This document shows, in pieces, positions 17,704 to 26,058 of a stretch of 64,000 nucleotides of DNA. Every line of letters begins with the position of its first letter. The stretch's first letter is position 1. Both the position numbers and the translations under genes were made by a program. The notes under the pieces were generated by a model. The model was given only the letters and a program-made list of their open reading frames with translations. It ran no database searches and had not been told where the DNA came from. Source of the stretch: Cellulomonas sp. P24 (lineage in GTDB: Bacteria; Actinomycetota; Actinomycetes; Actinomycetales; Cellulomonadaceae); contig NZ_JAJDFX010000002.1 of assembly GCF_024704385.1 (NCBI RefSeq), forward strand, positions 2,976,001-3,040,000, in the 5' to 3' direction.

Positions 17704-18477
17704 ATGACCACGCGTTCCGAGTACACCACCCGCCTGATCGCCCTGCTGGAGCAGATGTCGACGTCCCAGGACGAGGCCCTGGACCGGGTGGCCCACCAGT
17801 GTGCCGACACCCTCGAGCGCAAGGGCCTGGTCCACCTCTTCGGGAGTGGACACTCCGTCATCCCGACGCTCGAGGCCTTCCCGCGCTACGGAAGCTTCGT
17901 CGGTCTGAACCCGCTCAACGACCCACGCCTGATGTGGCACAACGTGCTCGGCCCCGGTGGTGTCAGGGAGCTGCTGTGGCTCGAGCGCACGGAGAACTAC
18001 ATCGACAAGTTCCTCGACCACGAGCCGCTCGCGGCAGGTGACGTGATCGTCATCTACTCGCACAGCGGGCTGAACGCCGTCGGCATCGACGCAGCCCTCT
18101 ACGCCAAGGCGCGCGGCCTGTTCGTCGTTGCCGTCAGCGCGGGCTCGAGCCTGTCGAGGCCCGTGTCGCACTCCAGCGGCAAGCGACTCGCCGACATCGC
18201 CGACGTCATGATCGACACGGGCTCCCCGGTCGAGGACGCGATCGTGCCGGTCGAGGGATGGGACCGTCCTCTCGGCGGTTCCTCCACCGTGATCGCCGCC
18301 GTCGTCTCGCACGAGATCATCTGCCGGACCGGAGCGGTGCTGGCAGGGCGAGGAATCACCGTCGAGACGTTCGTCTCGCCCACCGTTCCCGGTGCGACGC
18401 TCTCGTCGAATGACGAGGTCTTCGCCGAGCACGAGCGCTACCTGCACGCGGCGCGCGGTCGCAAGTTCCAGAACTGA
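17704..18477 (+). CDS. SIS-domain sugar isomerase family protein
   Basis: 257 residues, single SIS domain, with LVHLFGSGHSVIPTLEAF and VIVIYSHSGLNAVGIDAAL. It resembles the sugar-isomerase-domain proteins often found beside ABC importers (UPF0309-like group), whose substrates are mostly unknown. GAGAGG six bases before ATG 17704 selects this start; an in-frame ATG at 17680 overlapping the GntR stop is possible. Between GntR and NagA it may handle an amino-sugar phosphate, for example a deaminase or MurNAc-6-phosphate step, but this is not shown. Confidence 0.72.
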   Translation: MTTRSEYTTRLIALLEQMSTSQDEALDRVAHQCADTLERKGLVHLFGSGHSVIPTLEAFPRYGSFVGLNPLNDPRLMWHNVLGPGGVRELLWLERTENYIDKFLDHEPLAAGDVIVIYSHSGLNAVGIDAALYAKARGLFVVAVSAGSSLSRPVSHSSGKRLADIADVMIDTGSPVEDAIVPVEGWDRPLGGSSTVIAAVVSHEIICRTGAVLAGRGITVETFVSPTVPGATLSSNDEVFAEHERYLHAARGRKFQN

Positions 18478-19664
18478 TGCTTCCCCCTCTCCCAGGTGTC
18501 GCGGACGGGCTCGATGTCCGTCCGCGACGCCTCGGCGTCGCCCAGTGGTTCGACGGCCACACCCTGCGTCCAGGTGACATCGAGATCTCCGGCGACGTCA
18601 TCACCGCAGTCGGGCTACCGCCCGGACGGGCCGGGATCGCGGCCCCCGGCTTCGTGGACCTCCAGGTCAATGGCTACCGGGGGGTCGACGCCCTGTCCTC
18701 GGATGACGACGCCGTCGCCGGGCTTCGGCAGGTCCTTCCCGCGACCGGCGTCACGGCCTTCGCCCTCACGCTCATCAGCGCCCCGGTCGCGGACGTCGAC
18801 CGGGGACTGGCTCGTATCGCGACCATTCGCCAGACCCAGAGTCGTCCGGACGCCCGAGCCGGAGCCACTCTTCTCGGGGCACACCTCGAGGGCCCCTTCC
18901 TCTCCCCGAGGTACCCAGGCGCCCACGCCGTCGAGCACCTGCTCCAGGCGCGACCCGATCTGGTCGAACGTTGGCTGGCCACCGGCGCGCTCGTCGCGGT
19001 GACGCTGGCACCCGAGCTAAGCGGCAGCGCAGAGGCGATCATGGCTCTGACCGACGCAGGTGTGATGGTCAGCCTCGGCCACTGCGACGCGACCGGCGCC
19101 GAGGCTGCCGCGGCGTTCGACCGTGGAGCGTCCGCGCTCACCCACGCGATGAACGCCCACCGCCCGCTCGTCGCGCGGGACCCCGGACCACTGGGCGTGG
19201 CGCTCACCCGGCCCGACGTCGTGCTCATGGTCATCGCCGACGGGATCCACCTCGACCCCGTCGTCCTGACACTGCTCCAGCAGGCGGCACCTGGGCGCAT
19301 CGGCCTGATCACCGACAGCATCGTCGCGTCGGGACTCGGCGACGGAACCTACCGCTACGGACCCATCGAGGTGACGGTCGCCGGTGGCAAGGCCACGACG
19401 GCTGACGGTCGACTCGCCGGCAGCGTCGCGACGATGGACACCGCAGTCCGCACAGCGGCGTTGCGGTGGGGTGCAGACCGCGCACTCGCCGCTGCGACGA
19501 GCGTGCCGGCCACGCTCATCTCGCGCCCGGACCTCGGTCGTCTCGCGGTGGGCGCTACAGCTGATGTCGTCGTCCTCGACGACGCACTCGTCGTCCGACG
19601 CACGTTCTGCGCGGGACGCCTCGCTCATGAAGCATCCGGGGATCGAACCCTCTCGACCCGTTGA
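18477..19664 (+). CDS. nagA: N-acetylglucosamine-6-phosphate deacetylase
   Basis: 395 residues, amidohydrolase fold. PGFVDLQVNGYRG has the QxN form also seen in E. coli NagA instead of HxH. Metal and catalytic positions follow in order: HLEGPF Glu, SLGHCDAT His, LTHAMNA His, ADGIHLDP, and LITDSIVASG with the catalytic Asp. It removes acetate from GlcNAc-6-phosphate, giving glucosamine-6-phosphate for the SIS-type deaminase candidate at 11678. The start is one base into the preceding stop; it is the last gene of the operon. Confidence 0.88.
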   Translation: MLPPLPGVADGLDVRPRRLGVAQWFDGHTLRPGDIEISGDVITAVGLPPGRAGIAAPGFVDLQVNGYRGVDALSSDDDAVAGLRQVLPATGVTAFALTLISAPVADVDRGLARIATIRQTQSRPDARAGATLLGAHLEGPFLSPRYPGAHAVEHLLQARPDLVERWLATGALVAVTLAPELSGSAEAIMALTDAGVMVSLGHCDATGAEAAAAFDRGASALTHAMNAHRPLVARDPGPLGVALTRPDVVLMVIADGIHLDPVVLTLLQQAAPGRIGLITDSIVASGLGDGTYRYGPIEVTVAGGKATTADGRLAGSVATMDTAVRTAALRWGADRALAAATSVPATLISRPDLGRLAVGATADVVVLDDALVVRRTFCAGRLAHEASGDRTLSTR

Positions 19665-19858
19665 CTACCCGATACGCGGCGGCGAGCTCTGCTGGAGTGC
19701 GGCCGCCCACGGCTCGTGACGGCTGGGCGCAGCATGGGCGCGCCGATGGGTGACCTCGTGGGTGAGGTGATGAGAACAGATCGTTCCGGTCGCGCACGAG
19801 AGTGACTCCCCGCATGAGGTCGGGCTGTCACGGCCGGTGCAGCGTGCGCATCGGCGCC

Positions 19859-20367
19859 TCACCTGCCCCCCGCAACGACGACGAGCTCTTCTCTCTCGCC
19901 CGAGGGCACCACGAACGAGGTCAGGAAGTGGGTGAGGAGCTCGTCGGTGAGGGGGAAGGCGGCGTTGGCGTCGAGGCGCCCTGCCCGTAGGACAGCCGTT
20001 CTCGCAGGACGGCTTCGTCCGCCGTGAGGTAGACCAGTCGCCAGCGGCCGCCGGCGTGCTCGACCAGGTGCTTGCACTCGTCACGTCGTGCGCGTTGCCA
20101 CAGGCTCGAGTCGAGGACGACATCGTGGCCTTGTGCCACGAGTTCGGTCAGGCGTTCGTCGAGGGACCGGGTCGCGTCCGCGCTGTGGGTCTCGTAGGTG
20201 GAGGAGTCGTAGTCGATGCCGAACCGGCCGAAGCGTTCCCAGATCTCCTCGTCGACCGAGAGCCGGACGTAGCCCTGCGCCGCGAGCGCCCGGGAGTACG
20301 TGGTCTTCCCCGATCCGGCCACCCCGCACAGCAGGACCACCTCCGGGCGACGGTCCTCCTGAGTCAT
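19859..20367 (-). pseudogene. P-loop kinase-like ATPase, frameshifted
   Basis: Reads as a 169-residue protein with one missing base near 19985. From ATG 20367: VVLLCGVAGSGKTTYSRAL (Walker A GVAGSGKT), VRLSVDEEIW, DVVLDSSLWQRARRDECK and LRERLS; it then continues in another frame as RAGRLDANAAFPLTDELL to the stop at 19859. The layout matches zeta-toxin/gluconate-kinase-like AAA_33 proteins, whose C terminus carries the DANAFPVT-like motif. As written the frame runs into a low-complexity Pro/Ser/Thr tail. The target of phosphorylation is unknown. No long homopolymer marks the spot. Confidence 0.65.
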
Positions 20368-20669
20368 CTCACCAGGATCACCGGCGCCCCGACCGTTGTC
20401 ACCTTCCGCATCGCAGTGACCACACAACGCCATACCGGTCAGTGCGCGATGGGTCCCGTGTCGTCGCGGAACCCGCTGCTGGCGCGTCATTCCGGGCTCC
20501 GCGGACGAGCACGCGCACCGCGTCACTGCAGGCGACGTGGGGTGTCACGACCTCGTCGTGCTGGTTCGAACGGGACGTCGAGTCCCACCTTGCCGTCGCG
20601 TCCGACGACTAGTCTGGCCGGGTCGACGGCGCACGCAGCGCGCCGAGGGGGGAATCGGCAAGAAGACCG
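20368..20669. other. Intergenic gap with a degenerate dispersed element
   Basis: About 300 bp with no convincing gene. Positions 20401-20456 resemble, in inverted orientation, 21683-21733 downstream of the next gene (ACCTTCC, TCGC and ACCAC blocks; conceptual TFRIAVTT versus TFHVAVTT). A possible -10 TAGTCT lies at 20610-20615 ahead of the membrane-protein gene. Confidence 0.35.
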
Positions 20670-21647
20670 ATGGACGAATTCGTGAACGAGGCACCCGCTC
20701 AGGGGCGTGTGCCGGACGGCGCCTTGGGCATCACACAGCCGGTGAGCAGCGGTCGGTCCGCCCCGTCCTGGGCTGAGGTCCTGGTGGGCGCGGTCGCGGC
20801 AGTGGTCGGGCTGGCGCCTTGGCTCATCGCCGGCGCGCGCCTGCCCTTGCAGAACCTCTGGGAGGGCGGGATCCCGGTCGATGCGCCCGTCGTGCTGCTC
20901 CCCTTCAGCCAGTACAAGGTGACGTCGATCTTCGCGTTGCTCGTCGTGGGCGGGGCGCTCGCGGGCGTCGCGGCGCGCGTGCTGGTCTCTCGCGGCGATG
21001 GTCGGGGGTCGGCGCTGCGGGTGGGCAGTGGGCTCCTCGCCGTACAGCTGTTCGCTGCCGTGCAGACCGTCACGGCCGTGGGCACGGGCCTGCGGGGCGG
21101 GCGGGACTCGGCGGTGTACCTCGCGGGGATCGGTGGCGGGCTCGCCTGCTGCCTCCTTGTCAGTGTCGGCGCGTTCGCCCTCATCGCGCTGGCTCCGCGT
21201 GCCGGAGCGCTGGTCGGCCTGGCGATCGGCGCGATCGCCACCGGGCTGTGGCTGCCGATCGCCTTCATCGACCCGACCGGCTCCACGTCGGCCCCGATGT
21301 GGCTCCTCCGCGCGTTCACCTACGCCTTGCCGATCCTCGTCGGGGTGGCGATCGCCTGGGCCGGCGTGCGGACGGTCGGCAGGGCCGTGTCGGCGATGGC
21401 GAGTCTCGCGCTGGTCTGGCTGGCTCCGCCCCTCACAGCAGCGGTCGGGAATGCGCTCGGCTCGCGCATCCTCGCGCGTGACCTGGCGGGAATGCTCGAC
21501 TACGGCGTGGGCATCTTCCGGCAGTACGCCACGGACGCCACGCTGGTACGAGAGCCGCTGGCCCTCGCGGTGGCCGTAGCGGTCGTCGGGCTCGTCGGGC
21601 GCGGGGTTCTCGTGCGGCGGTCGGAACTCGCACCGCGCACGTGTTGA
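20670..21647 (+). CDS. Polytopic membrane protein of unknown function
   Basis: 325 residues with about seven to eight hydrophobic helices between residues 35 and 315 and a short acidic N terminus. No catalytic motif, ABC signature or transporter family was recognised. ATG 20670 is chosen because GGGGGAAT and GAAG stretches lie upstream and hydrophobic segments begin soon after. It is not in an evident operon. Confidence 0.6.
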   Translation: MDEFVNEAPAQGRVPDGALGITQPVSSGRSAPSWAEVLVGAVAAVVGLAPWLIAGARLPLQNLWEGGIPVDAPVVLLPFSQYKVTSIFALLVVGGALAGVAARVLVSRGDGRGSALRVGSGLLAVQLFAAVQTVTAVGTGLRGGRDSAVYLAGIGGGLACCLLVSVGAFALIALAPRAGALVGLAIGAIATGLWLPIAFIDPTGSTSAPMWLLRAFTYALPILVGVAIAWAGVRTVGRAVSAMASLALVWLAPPLTAAVGNALGSRILARDLAGMLDYGVGIFRQYATDATLVREPLALAVAVAVVGLVGRGVLVRRSELAPRTC

Positions 21648-21841
21648 CGCAGTCCGCCGGCGTCGATCAGGCCTCGCCGGAGGCCCCGTACAGTGCCCGT
21701 CCTGCTTCGCCGTGGTGACCGCGACGTGGAAGGTCGTCGTGCGGTGGTCGGCGAGACCGGACCAGGGAACCGGTGGCCGTGCGCGCTGTCCGGGGCGCGG
21801 ACCTCGGAGGTCGGCAGGTGCATGGTGCGCGTGCGCGGGTC

Positions 21842-22465
21842 TCACCACCCCCAGGAGGCGTCCGGGTGCAGGTCCGGGCAGTCCGAGGCGCCGTCCGCGA
21901 GCTTCTCGAAGTGCCACATCTCGTTCGCGTAGGTGCGGCACAGCCCGAACTCCCGTGCGTGCGTACCGAGCCAGAGCGCTCCTGCGGTCGGGCCCACGTC
22001 GATCGCGAGCCCCTTCACGTGCTCGGACGTCTCCGGTGGCAGCGCCCAGCGGTGTGCCTCGGTGACCGATCCGTAGTGGGCGATCGACTGGTCGACCAGG
22101 ACCTGCTGCTCCGCGGCGGACCGCCACCCCGATGTGAGGGTCAGCTCGACGCCGTCGGCCGCAGCGGCTCGCTGCGCTGCCGCGAACCGGCGCGCGAGCT
22201 CCGCGTCGAGCCGGGTGGCGGTCTCCTGCTGGTGCGTCGGGTCCTCGACCGGCGGCTGCGGGCGTGCGGACGGCGGCGCCGCAGCAGAGACGGGCACTCC
22301 CGCGGTCGCCAGGCCGTTCACTGCGCCCCGGGCTGCTGCCGTGTCGGGTCCCCACAGGAAGTACCCGACACCCCCGGCCAGCACGGCCAGCAGCGCGAAT
22401 CCGGCAGCTGAGCGCCGGCGCCGTCGAACCTGTGAGGCGCGTGAGCCGTTGATGTACGTCGTCAT
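21842..22465 (-). CDS. VanY-like D-alanyl-D-alanine carboxypeptidase
   Basis: 207 residues: a membrane anchor (about residues 20-40, AAGFALLAVLAGGVGYFLW), a Pro-rich linker, then an M15B peptidase domain. Zinc-site motifs are complete: SEHVKGLAIDVG (SxHxxGxAxD) and EMWHFE (ExWH), with SGWRS upstream. It would trim terminal D-Ala from peptidoglycan stem peptides on the outer membrane face. Such genes are common in actinobacteria and no vancomycin cluster is seen, so a resistance role is not inferred. ATG 22465 gives the anchor directly; longer upstream frames look non-coding. Confidence 0.82.
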   Translation of the reverse strand: MTTYINGSRASQVRRRRRSAAGFALLAVLAGGVGYFLWGPDTAAARGAVNGLATAGVPVSAAAPPSARPQPPVEDPTHQQETATRLDAELARRFAAAQRAAAADGVELTLTSGWRSAAEQQVLVDQSIAHYGSVTEAHRWALPPETSEHVKGLAIDVGPTAGALWLGTHAREFGLCRTYANEMWHFEKLADGASDCPDLHPDASWGW

Positions 22466-22672
22466 ACCGACAGCGTCGCGGGAGCGGGGTACCAGCCGCG
22501 TCGCCCGGTGGGCCCATCGAGCCTCTGCGGCGGGCCACCTTGTGGACCCCCGCCGGTGATCCGCAGGTGGAGATCGGGGCGCACGGGCCCCACCCTGGGG
22601 TGGGCGTGATGCGGGCAGGGACCATGCCGGCGACGGCCGCGGGGGCTGCGGGGCGCGGCGTAGCCTCGCCGT

Positions 22673-23931
22673 GTGGCGACGTCTGCTGACTCCCGGTCCG
22701 TACGGCAGGACGTCGCCGTCGCTGTCGCCGTCGGTGCACTGTGGTTCCTCACCGTGTCGGTGGCCTCCGGCTGGGACTACTGGCACCCGCTGTGGATCAC
22801 GTCGTACTGGTGGGCCGGGGTCTGGCTCGTGATGACGTTGACATTCCGCAGGCTCGCGCCAGGAGTGGCGTTCTGGGCGACGTCCGTCGTCTACCCGGTC
22901 ACATACCTCGGGCTCGTGCAGGGCAGCGGCCTGCAGTCCGACTTCCATGTCCTGCCTCTGCTCGTCGCGTCGTTCGCTGTGACGAGGGCTGCCGCAGTCC
23001 CCGTCTGGCTGGCCGGCCCGGTCTCGGTGGGGTCGATCGTCGTGCTCGAGGCGGGGCTGGGCGGTTTCTCCGTCCTCCTGCAGGACGGGGATGTGCTCGC
23101 CGTCAGCACCCACCCGTCCCACGCGTTGCTGCTCGCCACCCTGGCGAGCGCGGCGACGGTGCTCGGCACCCTGTTCCAGCGGCTCGCGGCGACCAGCGCG
23201 TCCCTCGCCCAGCGCAACCTCGAGCTCGAGGCGCTGCAGGACCTGCGGGCGCGGGAGGCCGTGCGCTTCGAGCGCACCCGGATCGCCCGCGAGCTGCATG
23301 ATGTCGTCGCACACCACGTGAGCGCGATCGTGGTGCGCGCGCAGGCGGCGGACCACGTCGGTGACACCGACCCCGAGGCGTACGCGACGCCGTGCGGTGG
23401 ATCGCGCCGGCCGGTCGTGAGGCTCTCGACTCGATGCGTTCGGTGGTGCGGGTGCTGCGGGACGATCACGCCGGTGAGGTCGACATGACCCCCGCCGGTC
23501 TTGTCCGCCTGCTTGCGGACCAGACGACCCCGATGGCGCCGCAGCCGGGTCTTGCCGACCTGGCGGGTGTCGTCGAGCGGGTGCGCGGAGCGGGGCTGGA
23601 GGTCAACGCCGAGCTGCCTGCGGTGATGCCGGACTGCTCGTCGGCCGTCGGGCTGGCGGTGGTGCGTGTCGCGCAGGAGGCGCTGACGAACGTGCTGGTG
23701 CACTCGGGTGCCAGCGGCGCCGACCTCCGACTCTCGGCGCTCCCGGGGAGCCTGGTGCTGCAGGTGCGGGACCCCGGGCCGGCGCGGCAGGAGACCGGCG
23801 AGGTCCGACAGCGGCACGGTCTGCTGCACATGCGCGAGCGCGCCGCGGCGTGCGGCGGCACGGTCACCGCGGGTCGTGCCGACAACGGGGAGTGGGTCGT
23901 GATGATGAAGGTGCCGTACGCCGATGCATGA
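22673..23931 (+). pseudogene. NarL-type sensor histidine kinase, frameshifted
   Basis: About 419 residues if one base is added at about 23383: ...DPEAY then R-DAVRWIAPAGREALDSM in the second frame. N-terminal half has about five membrane helices; then HisKA_3 with phospho-acceptor His in ARELHDVVAHHVSAIVV, then a HATPase part with VAQEALTNVLVHSGAS (N box), VRDPGP (G1) and GLLHMRERAAACGG. The order and the immediately following response regulator show a standard NarL/LuxR two-component pair; the missing base is probably an error. The stimulus is unknown. Confidence 0.8.
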
Positions 23932-23941
23932 GGGGACCCCG

Positions 23942-24652
23942 ATGACGGAACTGCCGCCGACCGGTGCGCCCACCGCCGTGCGCGTGCTGATCGCGGACGA
24001 CCAGCCGATGATCCGACTGGGCCTGCGCATGATCGTCGACCACGAGCCGGACACCGAGACGGTGGGCGAGGTGGGCGACGGTGCCGCAGCGGTGGACCTT
24101 GCGCGCCGTGTGCGGCCGGACGTGGTGCTCATGGACATCCGCATGCCAGGGATCGACGGGGTCGAGGCGACCCGACTCATCCGCGCGGATCCAGAGCTCG
24201 AAGGGGTGCGGGTCGTCGCCTTGACCACCTTCGACGACGAGGAGTACGTCACAGGTGCGCTGCGCGCGGGAGCGGATGCGTTCCTGCTCAAGGACACCGA
24301 CCCGGCGACGCTCATCGCCGCCGTGCACCGCGTCCACGCAGGAGGCAGCCTGCTCGACCCGGCAGTCACGGCGCTCGTGCTGGGGCAGTGGCGCAGCTGG
24401 GGGCGCGGGCAGCGCGGGAGCGAGCAGGTCCCCGCCGCCGTCGGCACGTTGACCCCGCGCGAGCTCGAGGTGCTGCTCGCCGTGGCACGTGGGGGCGCCA
24501 ACGTCGACATCGCGACCGAGCTGGGGGTGTCGACCACGACGGTCAAGGCTCACGTGCACACGTTGCTGCGCAAGCTCGGGTGCACGGCGCGCGCGCAGCT
24601 GGTGGTGCTCGCCTACGAGTCGGGGCTCGTGGTGCCGCGGGAAGAGGCCTGA
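23942..24652 (+). CDS. NarL/LuxR-family response regulator
   Basis: 236 residues: receiver domain with acidic pair ADDQPMIR, phospho-acceptor Asp in VVLMDIRMPG, and K in FLLKDTDP; then a LuxR helix-turn-helix (LTPRELEVLLAVARGGANV through STTTVKAHVHTLLRKLG). AGGGG six bases before ATG 23942 selects this start; ATG 23924 overlaps the kinase end. It is the output partner of the histidine kinase just upstream. Targets are unknown. Confidence 0.87.
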   Translation: MTELPPTGAPTAVRVLIADDQPMIRLGLRMIVDHEPDTETVGEVGDGAAAVDLARRVRPDVVLMDIRMPGIDGVEATRLIRADPELEGVRVVALTTFDDEEYVTGALRAGADAFLLKDTDPATLIAAVHRVHAGGSLLDPAVTALVLGQWRSWGRGQRGSEQVPAAVGTLTPRELEVLLAVARGGANVDIATELGVSTTTVKAHVHTLLRKLGCTARAQLVVLAYESGLVVPREEA

Positions 24653-24791
24653 GAGACGGTCCGGCCACCCGGCGGAACGTCAGGCTCCGTTCGGACGATC
24701 GCGTCGGGCCGGCGCATCGTCCCCACGCGCGGGTGCCCTTGCTCGCACGCCGGCGGCACCGAGGGGTGGCAAGGCACTCGCCCGGGCCTTC

Positions 24792-24954
24792 TGGCATCGA
24801 CGACCGCGATCGGGTCGAGGTGGTCGCGCCAGTGCGCGACCTTGTGTTCCGTGACGGTGACGACGGAGACGATGTGGTCTTCTTGTGCGGGTCCCACCAG
24901 TTCACCGGCGCCGAGCCAGGTCAGCAGGCCATCGTGGATCGCGTCCGGACGCCC
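24792..24954 (-). pseudogene. SnoaL/epoxide-hydrolase-like gene fragment
   Basis: About 54 codons reading GRPDAIHDGLL to VTEHKVAHWRDHLDPIAVVDA, which resembles the C-terminal strands of SnoaL-like/limonene-epoxide-hydrolase-like proteins (VAHWRDYLDP type). No start, no N-terminal part and no good frame on either side. Probably a remnant. Confidence 0.45.
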
Positions 24955-24955
24955 G

Positions 24956-25215
24956 TTGCACGTGCTGGTCAACAACGCGGCGGTGCTGTTCAGGCCCGAG
25001 CCGCGCCTCGACGCCCGCGCGCGTCGTCAACGTGACCTCTGGCGCCGCCCGGTTCGGCGAGATCCGCTGGGCCGACCTCGACTTCGCGACCGGGTACCAC
25101 CCTGCGGCGGCGTATGCGCAGTCCAAGCGGGCGAACACTCTGTTCACCGTCGAGCTCGACCGCCGCTACGCCGAGGACGGCATCCGGGCCTTCGCCGCAC
25201 ACCCCGGGGTTGCCC
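24956..25215 (+). pseudogene. Short-chain dehydrogenase gene remnant
   Basis: Two pieces of one SDR family lie in order but in different frames: LHVLVNNAAVLF (the NNAG motif) at about 24956, then VVNVTSGAARFGE and AAYAQSKRANTLF (catalytic Tyr-x-x-x-Lys as YAQSK) at about 25023-25215. The segment between NNAA and VVNVTS, normally about 45 residues, is mostly missing, and there is no nucleotide-binding N terminus. The end runs into the oppositely oriented fragment at 25205. A decayed gene. Confidence 0.6.
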
Positions 25216-25397
25216 CAGCTACTACCGCGGTCGACCCTCCACGAGCCGTCCTGGGGAGGCGTGAAGTCGCCCCTGGCCGAACGTGGAGAGCCGGCGTCGT
25301 CCCACCAGTCCTCGCACCAGTGGAAGACGTTCCCCGCCATGTCGAGTGCGCCGTAAGGTGACGCGCCTGTCGGGAAGCTTCCGACCGGTGAGGTGCA
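25205..25397 (-). pseudogene. Formylglycine-generating/SUMF1-type domain fragment
   Basis: About 64 codons with TSPVGSFPTGASPYGALDM, AGNVFHWCEDWWDD and RVDRGSSWGNPG, which match the C-terminal core of FGE-sulfatase domains (LYDMAGNVWEWCxD ... RGGSW). The catalytic part and both ends are absent. No sulfatase gene is nearby. Remnant or leftover of a rearrangement. Confidence 0.55.
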
Positions 25398-25416
25398 GGG
25401 GAATGAGCGAGCGTGG

Positions 25417-25923
25417 TCAGGTCGAGCGTGTGGCGCGCGGGGGTGGTTGCCATCCTTCCTCGTCCCTGATCGCCCGCATGATTCGCCGACTGATCTCACG
25501 CAGCTGCCGGGTCTGAGGTTGTGTCAGCGGGTCGAGGACCAACCGGTGCACGGTGCGCTCGTGGCCCGGGGTGGCCTGGTCGACCTTCCGCTGTCCCAGA
25601 TCGGTGAGGATGGCCAGGGTGTATCGCCCGTCGGTGGGGTCGGGGACGCGTCGCACCCACGCCTTCGACTCGAGTCGCGACGCCGCGCGGGACAGTCGCG
25701 ACAGTGAGCTGTTGGCGTAGCCGGCCAGGACGCTCATGCGGAGCGTCTGGTCGGGAGCGCTGGCGAGCGCGTACAGGACTCCGTACTCGAAGTGGGTCAG
25801 ATCGGCGTCGCGCCCCAGCTGGGTGTCGAGGGCTGCGGGTAGCCACTCCAGGACGGTGGCCAGAGCGGCCCAGGTCTGGAGGTCCTCGCCGCTGAGCCCT
25901 GCGGAGTCCTCGGGGTCTGACAT
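25417..25923 (-). CDS. MarR-family transcriptional regulator
   Basis: 168 residues from ATG 25923 (MSDPEDSAG). Winged-helix core: LTHFEYGVLYALASAPDQTLRM, then NSSLSRLSRAASRLE (recognition helix) and RRVPDPTDGRYTLAILT (wing). It is divergent from the SDR gene at 26059, and two identical dyads lie between them, so it probably represses both. The ligand is unknown. Confidence 0.85.
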   Translation of the reverse strand: MSDPEDSAGLSGEDLQTWAALATVLEWLPAALDTQLGRDADLTHFEYGVLYALASAPDQTLRMSVLAGYANSSLSRLSRAASRLESKAWVRRVPDPTDGRYTLAILTDLGQRKVDQATPGHERTVHRLVLDPLTQPQTRQLREISRRIMRAIRDEEGWQPPPRATRST

Positions 25924-25966
25924 GGCAGCAGAGTACGTGAACCCGGGGCCCGACGTCACCGAAGTG

Positions 25967-26015
25967 ACTTGACTGGGCAAGTGAAGACACCTACGTTTCA
26001 CTTGACTGGGCAAGT
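25967..26015. promoter_or_regulatory. Duplicated MarR operator with embedded SDR promoter
   Basis: The 16-mer ACTTGACTGGGCAAGT occurs exactly twice, at 25967-25982 and 26000-26015, 33 bp apart (about three helical turns). Each has ACTTG/CAAGT inverted arms. A plus-strand promoter is embedded: -35 TTGACT (25969-25974) in copy 1, 17-nt spacer, -10 TACGTT (25992-25997), with copy 2 over the expected transcription start. Likely bound by the adjacent MarR protein. Confidence 0.7.
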
Positions 26016-26058
26016 GATTGCCGCCGAGTGACACCATCTGGAGCAGTGACGGGGAGAC

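Noticed and set aside
19625-19680. tRNA-like 3' end (GGTTCGATCC on the minus strand) at the end of nagA
   Set aside because: Only three base pairs form in the would-be T stem, no acceptor or anticodon arm is found, and the bases code for the NagA C terminus.
21842-22465. Vancomycin-resistance vanY
   Set aside because: Catalytic motifs are of the general M15B family and no van genes are adjacent.
20523-22739. Very long minus-strand open frame
   Set aside because: Arg/Pro-rich composition from high-GC antisense; overlaps a hydrophobic plus-strand gene and the true VanY frame.
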